Assembly: GCA_040003205.1 (NCBI GenBank)
Contig: JBDUDA010000026.1
Coordinates: 1 to 19,061, forward strand
From: JALYIM01 sp040003205
GTDB taxonomy: Bacteria; Acidobacteriota; Terriglobia; Terriglobales; Acidobacteriaceae
DNA: 19,061 bases
Direction: 5' to 3'
Positions 1 to 8,274 of the stretch are shown here, piece by piece. The stretch's first letter is position 1. Every line of letters begins with the position of its first letter. A program made the translations under genes and the position numbers. A model generated the notes under the pieces. That model was not told the origin of the DNA. It saw nothing but the letters and a program-made list of their open reading frames with translations, and did not search any database.

Positions 1-104
1 CTTAATTTTAAATGCTTTGGAAGGATCGGATTGAGGATTAGTAATTCGGGCGGCAAAGCTTCACAGGCAGAACACGTGTTCGGATTTCAGGAAAAGCTAA
101 CTTC

Positions 105-1004
105 TCACGCGATTCCCGTGAGGTCACGGCTTTCGATTTTACTGACATACGGACGAACGCCTGATTGTTTCGTGTTTGCATCGTCGTGTCCCGGCGCCCA
201 ATTGCTGGGAGTTTTAGAAAATGCGCGGTCAACCATACCCTCGAACATAGGGATCAGAGAGTCGTCCGCCCGAGGATGTTGCAGATCGTTAAGACTCTGT
301 TCCCAGCGCTGAGTGATTAAAGCGTTGCCCACGACCTGGTGAGCTTCTACTTTCGTAGCCATGTAACCAATCCATACAAGAATGCTGAGATTGCAGGCGA
401 ACATGTCCGCCATATTCACCGCAGGCAATTTCACCTGGCCGCTGGCAAACAGCGCTACCATCATCAATTCCAACCCTGCGGCGCCGCCAAAACCCAGCGA
501 AATACCAAAGCTGTGCTGTCGCCACGAAACCCCCAAATACTTGCAAAAGACGAGTAAAAAGAGGATGAGCCCGCACTGGATCACCTGAATGCAGCGCTGA
601 ACAGTCAAAATGGATGGCAACAGCGGGTCTTTTGATGCGGGACTGGCCGCCATCACAACTGCGGCGACGAGCAGCATAACCAGGGCAGCCCACTTAAACA
701 GTACGGATCCGAGGTCTTTAAGAGTGTGGTAGACGCGAAAAACGTCCAGGAAGATTTCATGGATGACCATGAAGCAAATTACCAGGCTGATTGTCTCGCA
801 AATCCAGTAGCTGTAGAAGTAGAGCTTGTAGCCGCCCCATAGATGAAGCGGGAAAGTAATCGCAAAGACCGCGATCTGGGAAATAACGTAGGCGAAAAAC
901 ACCGGGAACTTGCGGTGCAACTTCTTCTGAACCATCATTCCCACCACTATTAGCTGCAATAATGGCTGAGAAACCCACAAAACCAACTGAAGTTGGGGAT
1001 TCAT
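105..1004 (-). CDS. Seven-helix integral membrane protein of unknown function
   Basis: I do not recognise a named family for this 299-residue protein. Hydrophobic stretches near residues 7-25, 34-53, 66-84, 103-120, 138-156, 165-186 and 197-216 predict about seven membrane helices. A hydrophilic tail of about 80 residues follows (218-299), probably cytoplasmic. There is no signal peptide beyond the first helix and no catalytic motif that I can name. The ATG at 1002-1004 is the first in frame; a purine-rich GGGAGAAGG lies about 16 bases upstream, further than ideal, so the start is not certain. It lies 151 bp downstream of the DUF58 gene on the same strand and could share its transcript. The gene is real judging by its uninterrupted length and hydrophobic periodicity; its role is unknown. 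Confidence 0.75.
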   Translation of the reverse strand: MNPQLQLVLWVSQPLLQLIVVGMMVQKKLHRKFPVFFAYVISQIAVFAITFPLHLWGGYKLYFYSYWICETISLVICFMVIHEIFLDVFRVYHTLKDLGSVLFKWAALVMLLVAAVVMAASPASKDPLLPSILTVQRCIQVIQCGLILFLLVFCKYLGVSWRQHSFGISLGFGGAAGLELMMVALFASGQVKLPAVNMADMFACNLSILVWIGYMATKVEAHQVVGNALITQRWEQSLNDLQHPRADDSLIPMFEGMVDRAFSKTPSNWAPGHDDANTKQSGVRPYVSKIESRDLTGIA

Positions 1005-1155
1005 CGGAATCTGCGCTGCCTTCTCCCTACCCCGGACGCTGCTAGCGTATACCGCTCCGCATTCTTTCGGTTAGAGAACCTTAACAGTTTCAGCCCAATG
1101 GTCAATGGACGAAAGTAACCACAGGTAACGATTACCTTGTTAGGCGAGAGGTGCT

Positions 1156-2631
1156 TTAGAGGGCTACATCCTGGGAGTGTGTTCCAATAAAAATCAAGTA
1201 GGAACATTCCCAGAGCTGCTCAGGAACCGTTCCTGGCCGGCGGGCGGTAACGATGATGTTGAAGTCATCCGTGGGTTCGAGCTGTTCGATTGCTGAGGAT
1301 GACGCATCGGGCTGTGCAATCGCTAAGTGCCCGAGATACTGGTAGATATCCTGACTGCCGGAATACTGTTGCGACACGAAAGAGAGCCGGGTATTGCCAT
1401 CGGCGAAATGCCAGGCGAGAGAAGCTGCGGCGGCAACGCCTTTTTCATATTCGGCAGTCGAGATTTGCCCAGAGCTGGGATTGTCGAAGACTATGCGCAG
1501 CTTGCGCTCGTCTTCCCGGCTGAATTCACGAACTTTTAGACCACCGGATTTAGCGGTCGCTTTCCAATCCACATGGCGGGCGGAATCTTCCGGCATATAG
1601 TCCCGGATACGATACAGGTCGGATCCTCGCCCACGCGTGTAGGTCTCGAATTCTCCTCGAATCATTGGGAGAATTTCAAATAATTCGGTGGTTACGGTGA
1701 CTCGGGGATATACAAGAATTTCCCGAAGAAGGGGAATGCGCCGGGTTTTTGTGAGGAATGCGAAAGGAAACCGAGTCGCCAGACCAAAACCTTCCTGCTG
1801 ATAGCGACCGCGGCGTTCAAAATTAAGCTCAAGGTCCGCGACCAGTTCACTCTTTGCAGGCAGGTAGGGAAAATACGCCGAGCCTTGAAAAATTACCGGC
1901 GGGCCAGCGTCTTGAGCGATGCGACGAAGACGGCGGTCTGGAAGCTGAAGCCATTGTTGTCCAGGTTTGCGCCAGGGGGGAAGTCCAAAAGAGGCAGGCA
2001 GCCATCGCCAGCGTTTCCCAGTTTTAGGTGCGAACGAGACCACATTTAGAGAGAACGACGGCATCCATCCCCGCGGATTTTTTAGCGCTATCCTGGCCAG
2101 CATCGGCTGCCCAGCAAAAACGTGCTCAGGAAGCCGAACATCGAGTTCAACACCGCGTAGCACCAGCGCGGATGCGAGTCCAGATGCCAGGATGGCTGCC
2201 AACATGGCCGCTACGACGATGTACAGCAAATTGTTGCCGGTATTGAGGGCTGCAATCCCAATCAGCATCAACACCGCGACATAGATGATTCCAACGCGTG
2301 TTACTTCGTAATCCAAGGCATCGCGGATTTGCGAAGTCGCCACCCTGCGAGCGAGATAAGGCACGGTGGTCAATCCCACAATGACGGCCAAAATCAAGGC
2401 GATGGAGGCCAGCAGCACCGTAGCCCACAGGTTTCCTGATTCGCGCGAAACAGTGGAGAATAAGGCGGCGCCAAAGGCCAGCACCAGCCCCACCAACGCA
2501 AGCAAAAACCTCACCCACACTTCGGCGATTTCCAGGTGCAGGACTCTAACCATTCGCTGTAATACGGGAGTTCGAGATTGAGTTTCAGCGGCCAAGGATA
2601 ATTTGTGCGCTCTAGCCTTCGAGGGTAGCAT
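1156..2631 (-). CDS. DUF58 domain membrane protein
   Basis: This 491-residue protein has two pairs of membrane helices (about 40-60, 69-92, 113-130 and 133-158), a long extramembrane region, and the DUF58 signature near residues 340-365. There RDYMPEDSARHVDWKATAKS precedes a KVREFSREDER stretch; the HVDWKATAK core is diagnostic. DUF58 proteins are usually encoded beside a MoxR AAA+ ATPase and a transglutaminase-like protein, and are thought to form a chaperone-like membrane system. Neither partner lies in this window, so the usual context is missing. The ATG at 2629-2631 has no clear Shine-Dalgarno; a second Met at residue 27 is an alternative start. The gene begins 48 bp after the alpha/beta hydrolase stop on the same strand, suggesting co-transcription. 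Family assignment is firm; function is not. Confidence 0.88.
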   Translation of the reverse strand: MLPSKARAHKLSLAAETQSRTPVLQRMVRVLHLEIAEVWVRFLLALVGLVLAFGAALFSTVSRESGNLWATVLLASIALILAVIVGLTTVPYLARRVATSQIRDALDYEVTRVGIIYVAVLMLIGIAALNTGNNLLYIVVAAMLAAILASGLASALVLRGVELDVRLPEHVFAGQPMLARIALKNPRGWMPSFSLNVVSFAPKTGKRWRWLPASFGLPPWRKPGQQWLQLPDRRLRRIAQDAGPPVIFQGSAYFPYLPAKSELVADLELNFERRGRYQQEGFGLATRFPFAFLTKTRRIPLLREILVYPRVTVTTELFEILPMIRGEFETYTRGRGSDLYRIRDYMPEDSARHVDWKATAKSGGLKVREFSREDERKLRIVFDNPSSGQISTAEYEKGVAAAASLAWHFADGNTRLSFVSQQYSGSQDIYQYLGHLAIAQPDASSSAIEQLEPTDDFNIIVTARRPGTVPEQLWECSYLIFIGTHSQDVAL

Positions 2632-2679
2632 CTGGCTGATGGCCCATCCAATCGGCGCACTTCATTTCACAATCGAAGG

Positions 2680-3594
2680 TCACCTCGAAGGGAGATCAGA
2701 GAGAAAGCTACTGACGATGCCAGCGAATTCTTCAGGAACTTCTTCGTAAGCGAGGTGTCCCACGCCCTTCAGTATCGTCGTCTGGCAATTTATGAGTTGT
2801 GTCTGCAGCGGTTTGATCGAGGCGGGATCGACAGCCGCGTCTTTATCGCCCCAGATTAAAAGCGTCGGTATAGCCGCGATTTGCGGAAGAATGGACTGCA
2901 GTTCTTTCAAGTCGGAGTTCCATGAACGAAGAATTTGAAGCGGACCTTCAAGGGCGCCGCGCACTCGAAATGGCGCGGAATAACCTTCCAGCGTGCCGGG
3001 ACGTATTTTTTCCCTGTCGCCATAAAGCCGGGCGAGGATGAAACGATCAAAGAACCGTACGTAGGGTCCAAGTAGCTTTAGCGAGGCTGCCACGGGCCAT
3101 CCGGCGAGAAGTGCGGCCTTGTAGCTTCCGCCGGCGGACCAGGGATTGACTGGCGCAGCCAGTATCAGGCTGCGGATACGATCGCTGGCACACGCTGCTG
3201 CCGCCATTGCGACCGCTCCCCCGTATGAAGTGCCGAGAAGGTCGCATCGATCTACTCCGACAGCATCAAGAAAACGCAGGAGACGTTCTGCATTCCCTCG
3301 CAGGTAGTATTTGATATGGCGTGGGTGCTCGGAAAAACCAGAGCCGGGCATGTCTGGAGCGTAGACCGTCGAATTTTGTGCCAAATCGGGAATGATAAAG
3401 CGCCACGAAAAGGAGTATCCCAACAGACCATGCACCAGCACCAGATTTGGACCGGAACCGCTGCGCAGGTAATGAACTTTCGCGTCGTCGACACTAGACC
3501 AGAGGTCTTCGACCGGCACCAGATAGGACGCGCTGCTTTGGGAAGTCAGGATTCCTCGCGATTCCGGGGAACGAATTCTCGGTGCCAGCCTCAT
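2680..3594 (-). CDS. Alpha/beta hydrolase fold protein
   Basis: This is a 304-residue alpha/beta hydrolase of ordinary length. Visible elements are the oxyanion-hole segment VHGLLG (54-59), the nucleophile elbow GTSYGG with Ser123, a probable acid at Asp252 in GDKDAAVD, and the base His280 in GVGHLAYEE. A cap region lies between about 150 and 235. The substrate cannot be told from sequence; esterase, lipase or C-C hydrolase activity is possible. The first 25 residues are polar and lack a signal peptide, so a cytoplasmic location is likely. The ATG at 3592-3594 lacks an obvious ribosome binding site, so the true start could lie slightly inside. It is the first gene of a minus-strand run (hydrolase, DUF58 protein, seven-helix protein) and is transcribed away from the histidine kinase. 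Confidence 0.9.
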   Translation of the reverse strand: MRLAPRIRSPESRGILTSQSSASYLVPVEDLWSSVDDAKVHYLRSGSGPNLVLVHGLLGYSFSWRFIIPDLAQNSTVYAPDMPGSGFSEHPRHIKYYLRGNAERLLRFLDAVGVDRCDLLGTSYGGAVAMAAAACASDRIRSLILAAPVNPWSAGGSYKAALLAGWPVAASLKLLGPYVRFFDRFILARLYGDREKIRPGTLEGYSAPFRVRGALEGPLQILRSWNSDLKELQSILPQIAAIPTLLIWGDKDAAVDPASIKPLQTQLINCQTTILKGVGHLAYEEVPEEFAGIVSSFLSDLPSR

Positions 3595-3630
3595 TTGGTG
3601 CGATCAAAAGCTATACAACCGAGGCTCAAG

Positions 3631-3702
3631 TGGTCTTTGGCCTTCAAATGCCAAAATGATATTAGACCAGCTTTCCTGGAGTCTTGTTGGGTTGAGACCA
3701 GC
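3631..3702. promoter_or_regulatory. Nested dyad and repeated AGACCAGC half-sites, possible operator or enhancer
   Basis: TGGTCT (3631-3636) and AGACCA (3664-3669) form an outer inverted pair. TTTGGC (3636-3641) and GCCAAA (3650-3655) form an inner pair. AGACCAGC recurs at 3664-3671 and 3695-3702, 31 bp apart, about three helical turns. The cluster is 170-240 bp upstream of a sigma-54-like promoter, a typical distance for an enhancer bound by an NtrC-type activator. The repeats are seen directly; the regulatory role is inferred. Confidence 0.35.
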
Positions 3703-3813
3703 GATTATCAGGATCCGAATGAAGATAAATTCCAGAGTCCAATGGATTTACGTTGGGTTATTAAACGTCACAGAAAGATTCCAAAAAACATATACTGATC
3801 TCTGAATCGGTTC

Positions 3814-3819
3814 TATAAT
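3814..3819 (+). promoter_or_regulatory. Candidate sigma-70 -10 box upstream of the histidine kinase
   Basis: A perfect TATAAT lies in an AT-rich stretch. The hexamer 17 bp upstream (TATACT) is a poor -35 and there is no extended -10 TG. If used, it gives a 5' untranslated region of about 100 bases before the kinase ATG at 3929. Alternatively the kinase operon depends on the sigma-54-like site further downstream. Confidence 0.35.
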
Positions 3820-3870
3820 TTAGAAAGCCTTTACTTTCGAGGTACTTACAGGCTTTCTTCTAACGGTGAG

Positions 3871-3886
3871 TGGCAGCGAACGTGCT
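3871..3886 (+). promoter_or_regulatory. Candidate sigma-54 (-24/-12) promoter for the kinase-regulator operon
   Basis: TGGCAGCGAACGTGCT has the invariant GG and GC separated by exactly 10 bases. It differs from the TGGCACGNNNNTTGCW consensus at three positions. Transcription would start near 3897, leaving about 32 bases before the ATG at 3929. Because the downstream operon encodes an NtrC-family activator, this site would allow positive autoregulation. GG-N10-GC occurs by chance in GC-rich DNA; the position and the extra matched bases support it. Confidence 0.45.
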
Positions 3887-3928
3887 TGACATTGCGTAAG
3901 TGCGCACTGATGGCCGGCTTCTAGTTTC

Positions 3929-6754
3929 ATGAATCGAGATTTTCAAACCCGCTTTGCTGCCGGTGTTCTTATTCTGCTGACCGTAGCGGCAGCAACCCTC
4001 GCGTGGATCAATTTTCAAAAAGAGCGCGAATTTGCGATTCCCTCCGACGGAATTTGGTGGGTTGAGCAGCGCGGACAACTGACCGCCGAGCGCGTGGAGG
4101 CCAGCGGACCTGGAGACAAAGCGGGAATAAAAGTCGGCGACCGCCTGACAGCGATTGACCAGCAGGAAATATCGGACACGGCAGGGTTGACTCGTCAACT
4201 CTACCGACGGGGTCCGTGGACGAAAGCCAGCTATTCACTGGTAAGGAATTCAATCGCGGTCGAGAGCGTGGTTATTCCCGTGCCCGCCGAAAGATCACTC
4301 AATAACTGGTTGCGGTTGATCGCGGTGATCTACCTGGCGATCGGGCTCTACGTTTTGATGCGCCGTTGGACCGCTCCGGGCTCGACCCACTTCTACGTTT
4401 TCTGCCTGGTTTCATTTGTTTTTTACGCTTTCAAGTACACCGGCAAATTCAATCAGTTTGATTGGACGATTTATTGGGGAAACGTGGCGGCTTGGCTATT
4501 GCAGCCGGCACTGTTTCTGCACTTCGTACTTACTTTTCCGGAGCGCCGAGACTTTGTCCGCAAGCATCGCTGGAGCGTTCCAGCGATCTATGCGCCGGCG
4601 ATCATTCTGTTCATCACGCACTTAATAGCCGTCAAATTCCTTAAGGCCAGCGAATATCTCCGCTACAACCTTGACCGCATTCAGATGGGATATCTGGGCG
4701 CATTCTTTGTGTTGGCGGCGGCAGTGCTTTGGTATACCTACCGGCAGGCACGGACGCCGATCTTACGGCAGCAGTTGAAATGGCTGACCCGCGGGACGGT
4801 GCTGGCGGTTGCCCCCTTCACGCTCTTTTACATTCTTCCGTACCTCGGCGGGGCTCTACCGAGTATGGCCATGAAGGCTTCGGTGTTGTCGCTCGGAATT
4901 TTGCCGCTGACTTTCGGTTACGCGATTTTCCGCTACCGGCTGATGGATGTTGACTTAATTTTCAAACGCGGAATGGTCTACACCCTGGCGGCGGCGCTGA
5001 TCGCCGGAACCTACTTCGCGGTGGTCGCCGTGGTGGCGGAACTGGTCCACACGCAGGTACCGAGTTCAGGCCCGGTAGGACTGGTTTTGGCGATCGTGGT
5101 GACGGCGCTGTTGTTTGACCCGGTCCGCAAATGGATACAGGAGCGCATTGATCAATTCTTTTATCGAACCCGCTACGACTATCGCAAAACGCTGATTGAA
5201 TTTGGCCGCGAGCTCAGCGCTGAAACCGATCTTGATCAGATGCTGATGTCGGTCGTAGACCGGCTCTCGCGGACCTTGCTGGTAGATCGCATGGCGATCT
5301 TTCTCTCGTCGGGCGAACCGTCTTCACGATTTGTGATTAGCAAGTCTTTTGGCATGCCGCAGCTGGGCGCGCTGGATTTGGAGTTTTTAGGGGTCGCGCG
5401 TCCGGAAACGGAAGTTGGACATTTGTTTTTCGACAACACGCATCAGGTTCCCCGCGAAACTCCGGCGGGGCAACACGCCATCGCGAAACTTGATTTGAAC
5501 TATTACATTCCGTGCCGCTCCCAGAAAAACACCATTGCGGTGCTGGGACTGGGAAAAACCATCGAAGGCGATTTTCTGTCGAGTGAGGATGTCGAACTGC
5601 TTGAAACCTTGGCAGGCTATCTGGGTATCGCCATCCAAAACGCCCGCCTTTACGCGTCCCTTGAGCAGAAGGTGACGGAATACGAACGGCTGAAGGACTT
5701 CAACGAGAACATTGTCGAGTCCATCAACGTTGGCGTGCTGGCCGTTGATCTGGCTGATCGCATTGAATCGTGGAACTCGCAGATGGAAGTTATGTACGCG
5801 CTGCCACGGTGGCAAGCGCTGACGCGTCCGTTAAGCGAAGTCTTTCCGCCTGCGTTCGTGGAAGAGTTTTATCGCGTTCGGCAAAATTCCGGTATTCACA
5901 ACTTGTACAAATTCCGGCTGGGAACTCCCACGGGAGAAAACCGGGTCGTGAATATTGCGATCACGCCGCTGGTTACGAGGAATTTCAGCGTGATTGGGCG
6001 CCTGATTATCATGGACGACATCACTGAGCGCATCGAGCTGGAGTCGCAGCTATCGCAAGCGGACAAACTGTCGTCGATTGGATTGCTGGCCGCCGGAGTT
6101 GCTCATGAGGTCAATACTCCGTTGGCAGTGATTTCCTCTTACGCGCAGATGCTGTCCAAGCAGCTTTCTTCCGATCCGCAGAAAGGCGCGTTGATGGAAA
6201 AGATCACTCGCCAAACTTTCCGGGCGTCGGAGATTGTCAATAATCTGCTGAACTTCTCACGGACCAGCGGGACAGAATTTAGCGATGTAGACGTGAACCA
6301 GATCGTGACTGAAACCTTGACTCTGCTGGAACACCAGTTTAAGACGGCTAATATTAGCGTGCAAAATGAATTGTACCGGCAGCTTCCCCGCATCAGCGGA
6401 AATACCGGTCGCTTGCAACAGGTTTTCCTGAATTTGTTCCTGAATGCGAAAGACGCAATGCCGCATGGAGGCACGCTGCGCGTTGCCACCTCGAACGGCA
6501 GCAAAGTGACGGTCGCAGTTTCAGACACTGGTAGCGGCATTCCCCAGGAACACATTCAAAGAATTTACGACCCCTTCTTTACTACCAAATCGACACCTCG
6601 CGAAGGCCAGGGACGCGGCACCGGTCTGGGTCTGTCAGTAACGTACGGAATTATTCAGGAGCATTCGGGCAAGATTCGCGTGGAGAGCCGTCCGGGGGAA
6701 GGCACGACCTTCTTTCTCGATTTCCCCTTGACCCGAAAGACCGTCAATGTCTGA
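3929..6754 (+). CDS. PDZ/multi-TM/GAF/PAS sensor histidine kinase (NtrB-like)
   Basis: This 941-residue membrane histidine kinase probably phosphorylates the regulator encoded by the overlapping next gene. Domains in order: one N-terminal helix (11-28); a PDZ-like segment (about 38-118, with GDKAGIKVGDRLTAID); about nine more helices between 129 and 396; a GAF-type domain (about 430-575); a PAS domain (about 590-700, with DDITERIE at its end); HisKA with phospho-acceptor His726 in GVAHEVNTPLA; and a HATPase domain with NLFLNAKDAM (N box), DTGSGIP (G1) and GTGLGLSV (G2). All catalytic motifs look intact. If the N-terminus is inside, the PDZ domain faces the periplasm, as in DegS-type envelope sensors. 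The helical region resembles the multi-TM sensor modules of ComP-like kinases. The start is the first Met, followed by a credible anchor. The signal sensed is unknown. Confidence 0.93.
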   Translation: MNRDFQTRFAAGVLILLTVAAATLAWINFQKEREFAIPSDGIWWVEQRGQLTAERVEASGPGDKAGIKVGDRLTAIDQQEISDTAGLTRQLYRRGPWTKASYSLVRNSIAVESVVIPVPAERSLNNWLRLIAVIYLAIGLYVLMRRWTAPGSTHFYVFCLVSFVFYAFKYTGKFNQFDWTIYWGNVAAWLLQPALFLHFVLTFPERRDFVRKHRWSVPAIYAPAIILFITHLIAVKFLKASEYLRYNLDRIQMGYLGAFFVLAAAVLWYTYRQARTPILRQQLKWLTRGTVLAVAPFTLFYILPYLGGALPSMAMKASVLSLGILPLTFGYAIFRYRLMDVDLIFKRGMVYTLAAALIAGTYFAVVAVVAELVHTQVPSSGPVGLVLAIVVTALLFDPVRKWIQERIDQFFYRTRYDYRKTLIEFGRELSAETDLDQMLMSVVDRLSRTLLVDRMAIFLSSGEPSSRFVISKSFGMPQLGALDLEFLGVARPETEVGHLFFDNTHQVPRETPAGQHAIAKLDLNYYIPCRSQKNTIAVLGLGKTIEGDFLSSEDVELLETLAGYLGIAIQNARLYASLEQKVTEYERLKDFNENIVESINVGVLAVDLADRIESWNSQMEVMYALPRWQALTRPLSEVFPPAFVEEFYRVRQNSGIHNLYKFRLGTPTGENRVVNIAITPLVTRNFSVIGRLIIMDDITERIELESQLSQADKLSSIGLLAAGVAHEVNTPLAVISSYAQMLSKQLSSDPQKGALMEKITRQTFRASEIVNNLLNFSRTSGTEFSDVDVNQIVTETLTLLEHQFKTANISVQNELYRQLPRISGNTGRLQQVFLNLFLNAKDAMPHGGTLRVATSNGSKVTVAVSDTGSGIPQEHIQRIYDPFFTTKSTPREGQGRGTGLGLSVTYGIIQEHSGKIRVESRPGEGTTFFLDFPLTRKTVNV

Positions 6755-8183
6755 AGCAGCGGTGATCACGCACCAGGGACAGTCCGAAATGCAGTCGTCA
6801 GCAATCGGTTCGATATTGATCATTGACGATGAAGCCGAAATTCGTGAGTCTCTGCAAACGCTGCTGGAACTGGAAGGCTATGCGGTTGAGACTGCGGAAA
6901 ATGGCGCACTCGGATTATCGCGCATTGGCAACCGCGCTTTCGATCTGATTTTGCTCGACCTGGCTTTGCCAGATCGCAATGGAATGGACATTCTGGCCGA
7001 GTTGCGGGTGCAGAATCCCGAACTCTCCATCATCATGATCACGGCGTATGGCACGGTTGAGAATGCGGTGAAAGCCATGCAGTCCGGCGCCGTAAATTTC
7101 GTCCAAAAGCCGTGGGACAACGAGAAATTACTGGCGGACGTGCGGGCTGCGGTCGGAAGACATCGGGCAGAAGAAGAGAACATCCAGCTCAAACGAGCGC
7201 TCAAGCAGCGCTATAACTTTGAAAATATCGTGGGCAAGAGCGAGCCTATGCTTAAGATCTTCGATCTGGTCGCGCAGGTGGCGCCCAGCCGTTCCACCAT
7301 ACTTTTGCAGGGAGAAAGTGGGACGGGTAAAGAGCTGATCGCGAAAGCCATCCACCTGCACTCATCGCGGCACGACCGGCCGTTTGTACCGGTTAACACC
7401 GGCTCCATGCCTCCGGATCTTTTGGAGTCAACCCTTTTTGGACACGTCAAAGGGGCATTCACCAGCGCAATCGCTTCCAAGAAAGGCCTGTTCGAGATCG
7501 CGGACAGAGGCACTTTGTTTCTGGATGAGATCGGCACGATGAGCATGGAAACACAGAGTAAAATTCTGCGCGTGCTACAAGACCGCCGCTTCATGCATCT
7601 CGGGGGAGTCCGCGAGTTGCAAGTGGACGTACGAATCATCGCTGCAACCAATGTGGATTTAAAGCAACAGGTGCGGGAAGGTAAGTTTCGCGAGGATTTG
7701 TTCTACCGCCTCAACGTAATCACAATTGATCTTCCGCCCCTGCGGATGCGCAAGGAAGATATCCCGCTGCTGGTGAGTTTTTTCCTGACGAAATTCTCTC
7801 AAGAAAACGAACGCTCGCCGCGACGTGTAACCCCCGAGGCTCTGCGCTCGTTACTGACCTATTCCTGGCCGGGCAATGTGCGTGAACTCGAGAACGTGAT
7901 TGAGCGGGCAGTAGTTCTTTCCACCGGTCCGGAAATCGGAGTTGATCTGCTACCCGACCTGATCGCGGGACGCAGCTCGGGCTTTCCAGTGCTTGAGCAT
8001 CGCGGTGATGCATCACTATTCGAAATTATGGAAGATTGCGAACGGCAAATCATTCTCGACATGCTGGAAAAATGTAACTGGAATCAGACTGACGCCGCGG
8101 AGCGGTTTCACGTGCCGCTATCCACTTTGAACCAGAAGATCAAGCGGCTGAACATCGAGATCAAGAAAAAAAGCCGCGAATAG
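6747..8183 (+). CDS. NtrC-family sigma-54-dependent response regulator
   Basis: This 478-residue regulator has the full receiver, AAA+ and Fis-type HTH architecture. The receiver (about 22-140) has acidic pair Asp27-Asp28, phospho-acceptor Asp71, Thr99 and Lys121. The AAA+ domain (about 160-395) has Walker A GESGTGKE (189-196), Walker B FLDEI (258-262), arginines in FREDLFYRL, and WPGNVRELENV. The C-terminal helix-turn-helix (about 435-472, NQTDAAERFHVPLSTLNQKI) binds DNA. The sigma-54 contact loop reads GAFTSA (236-241) rather than the usual GAFTGA. The ATG at 6747 overlaps the kinase stop by 8 bp, so the pair is translationally coupled and surely cognate. Met15 is a possible shorter start. 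Targets are unknown; mlaE begins 91 bp downstream. Confidence 0.95.
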   Translation: MSEAAVITHQGQSEMQSSAIGSILIIDDEAEIRESLQTLLELEGYAVETAENGALGLSRIGNRAFDLILLDLALPDRNGMDILAELRVQNPELSIIMITAYGTVENAVKAMQSGAVNFVQKPWDNEKLLADVRAAVGRHRAEEENIQLKRALKQRYNFENIVGKSEPMLKIFDLVAQVAPSRSTILLQGESGTGKELIAKAIHLHSSRHDRPFVPVNTGSMPPDLLESTLFGHVKGAFTSAIASKKGLFEIADRGTLFLDEIGTMSMETQSKILRVLQDRRFMHLGGVRELQVDVRIIAATNVDLKQQVREGKFREDLFYRLNVITIDLPPLRMRKEDIPLLVSFFLTKFSQENERSPRRVTPEALRSLLTYSWPGNVRELENVIERAVVLSTGPEIGVDLLPDLIAGRSSGFPVLEHRGDASLFEIMEDCERQIILDMLEKCNWNQTDAAERFHVPLSTLNQKIKRLNIEIKKKSRE

Positions 8184-8233
8184 AAAGCGGCTGCGCCATC
8201 CCGCCAAACTCTCCCTCTTCCCAGTAGATGCTC

Positions 8234-8242
8234 TGTTATATT
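8234..8242 (+). promoter_or_regulatory. Candidate extended -10 promoter for mlaE
   Basis: TGTTATATT matches an extended -10 (TGN plus TATATT, one mismatch to TATAAT). No good -35 is present 16-18 bp upstream. Transcription would start near 8249, about 26 bases before the mlaE ATG at 8275. It would let mlaE-mlaF be expressed independently of the upstream two-component genes. Confidence 0.35.
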
Positions 8243-8274
8243 CGGGTGATCTCACTCCGCGTGGGTTCTCGAAA

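Noticed and set aside
1..104. Possible gene fragment at the left edge
   Set aside because: No reading frame with coding character reaches the edge. Only the short palindrome at 70-81 stands out.
3316..3798. 160-codon plus-strand reading frame over the hydrolase start
   Set aside because: Most of it is antisense to the hydrolase, the remainder is the regulatory spacer, and the translation shows no recognisable fold or motif.
8172..8192. Hairpin AGCCGC/GCGGCT at the end of the response regulator gene as an intrinsic terminator
   Set aside because: The stem is only 6 bp with a 9-base loop, it overlaps the stop codon, and no T-run follows.
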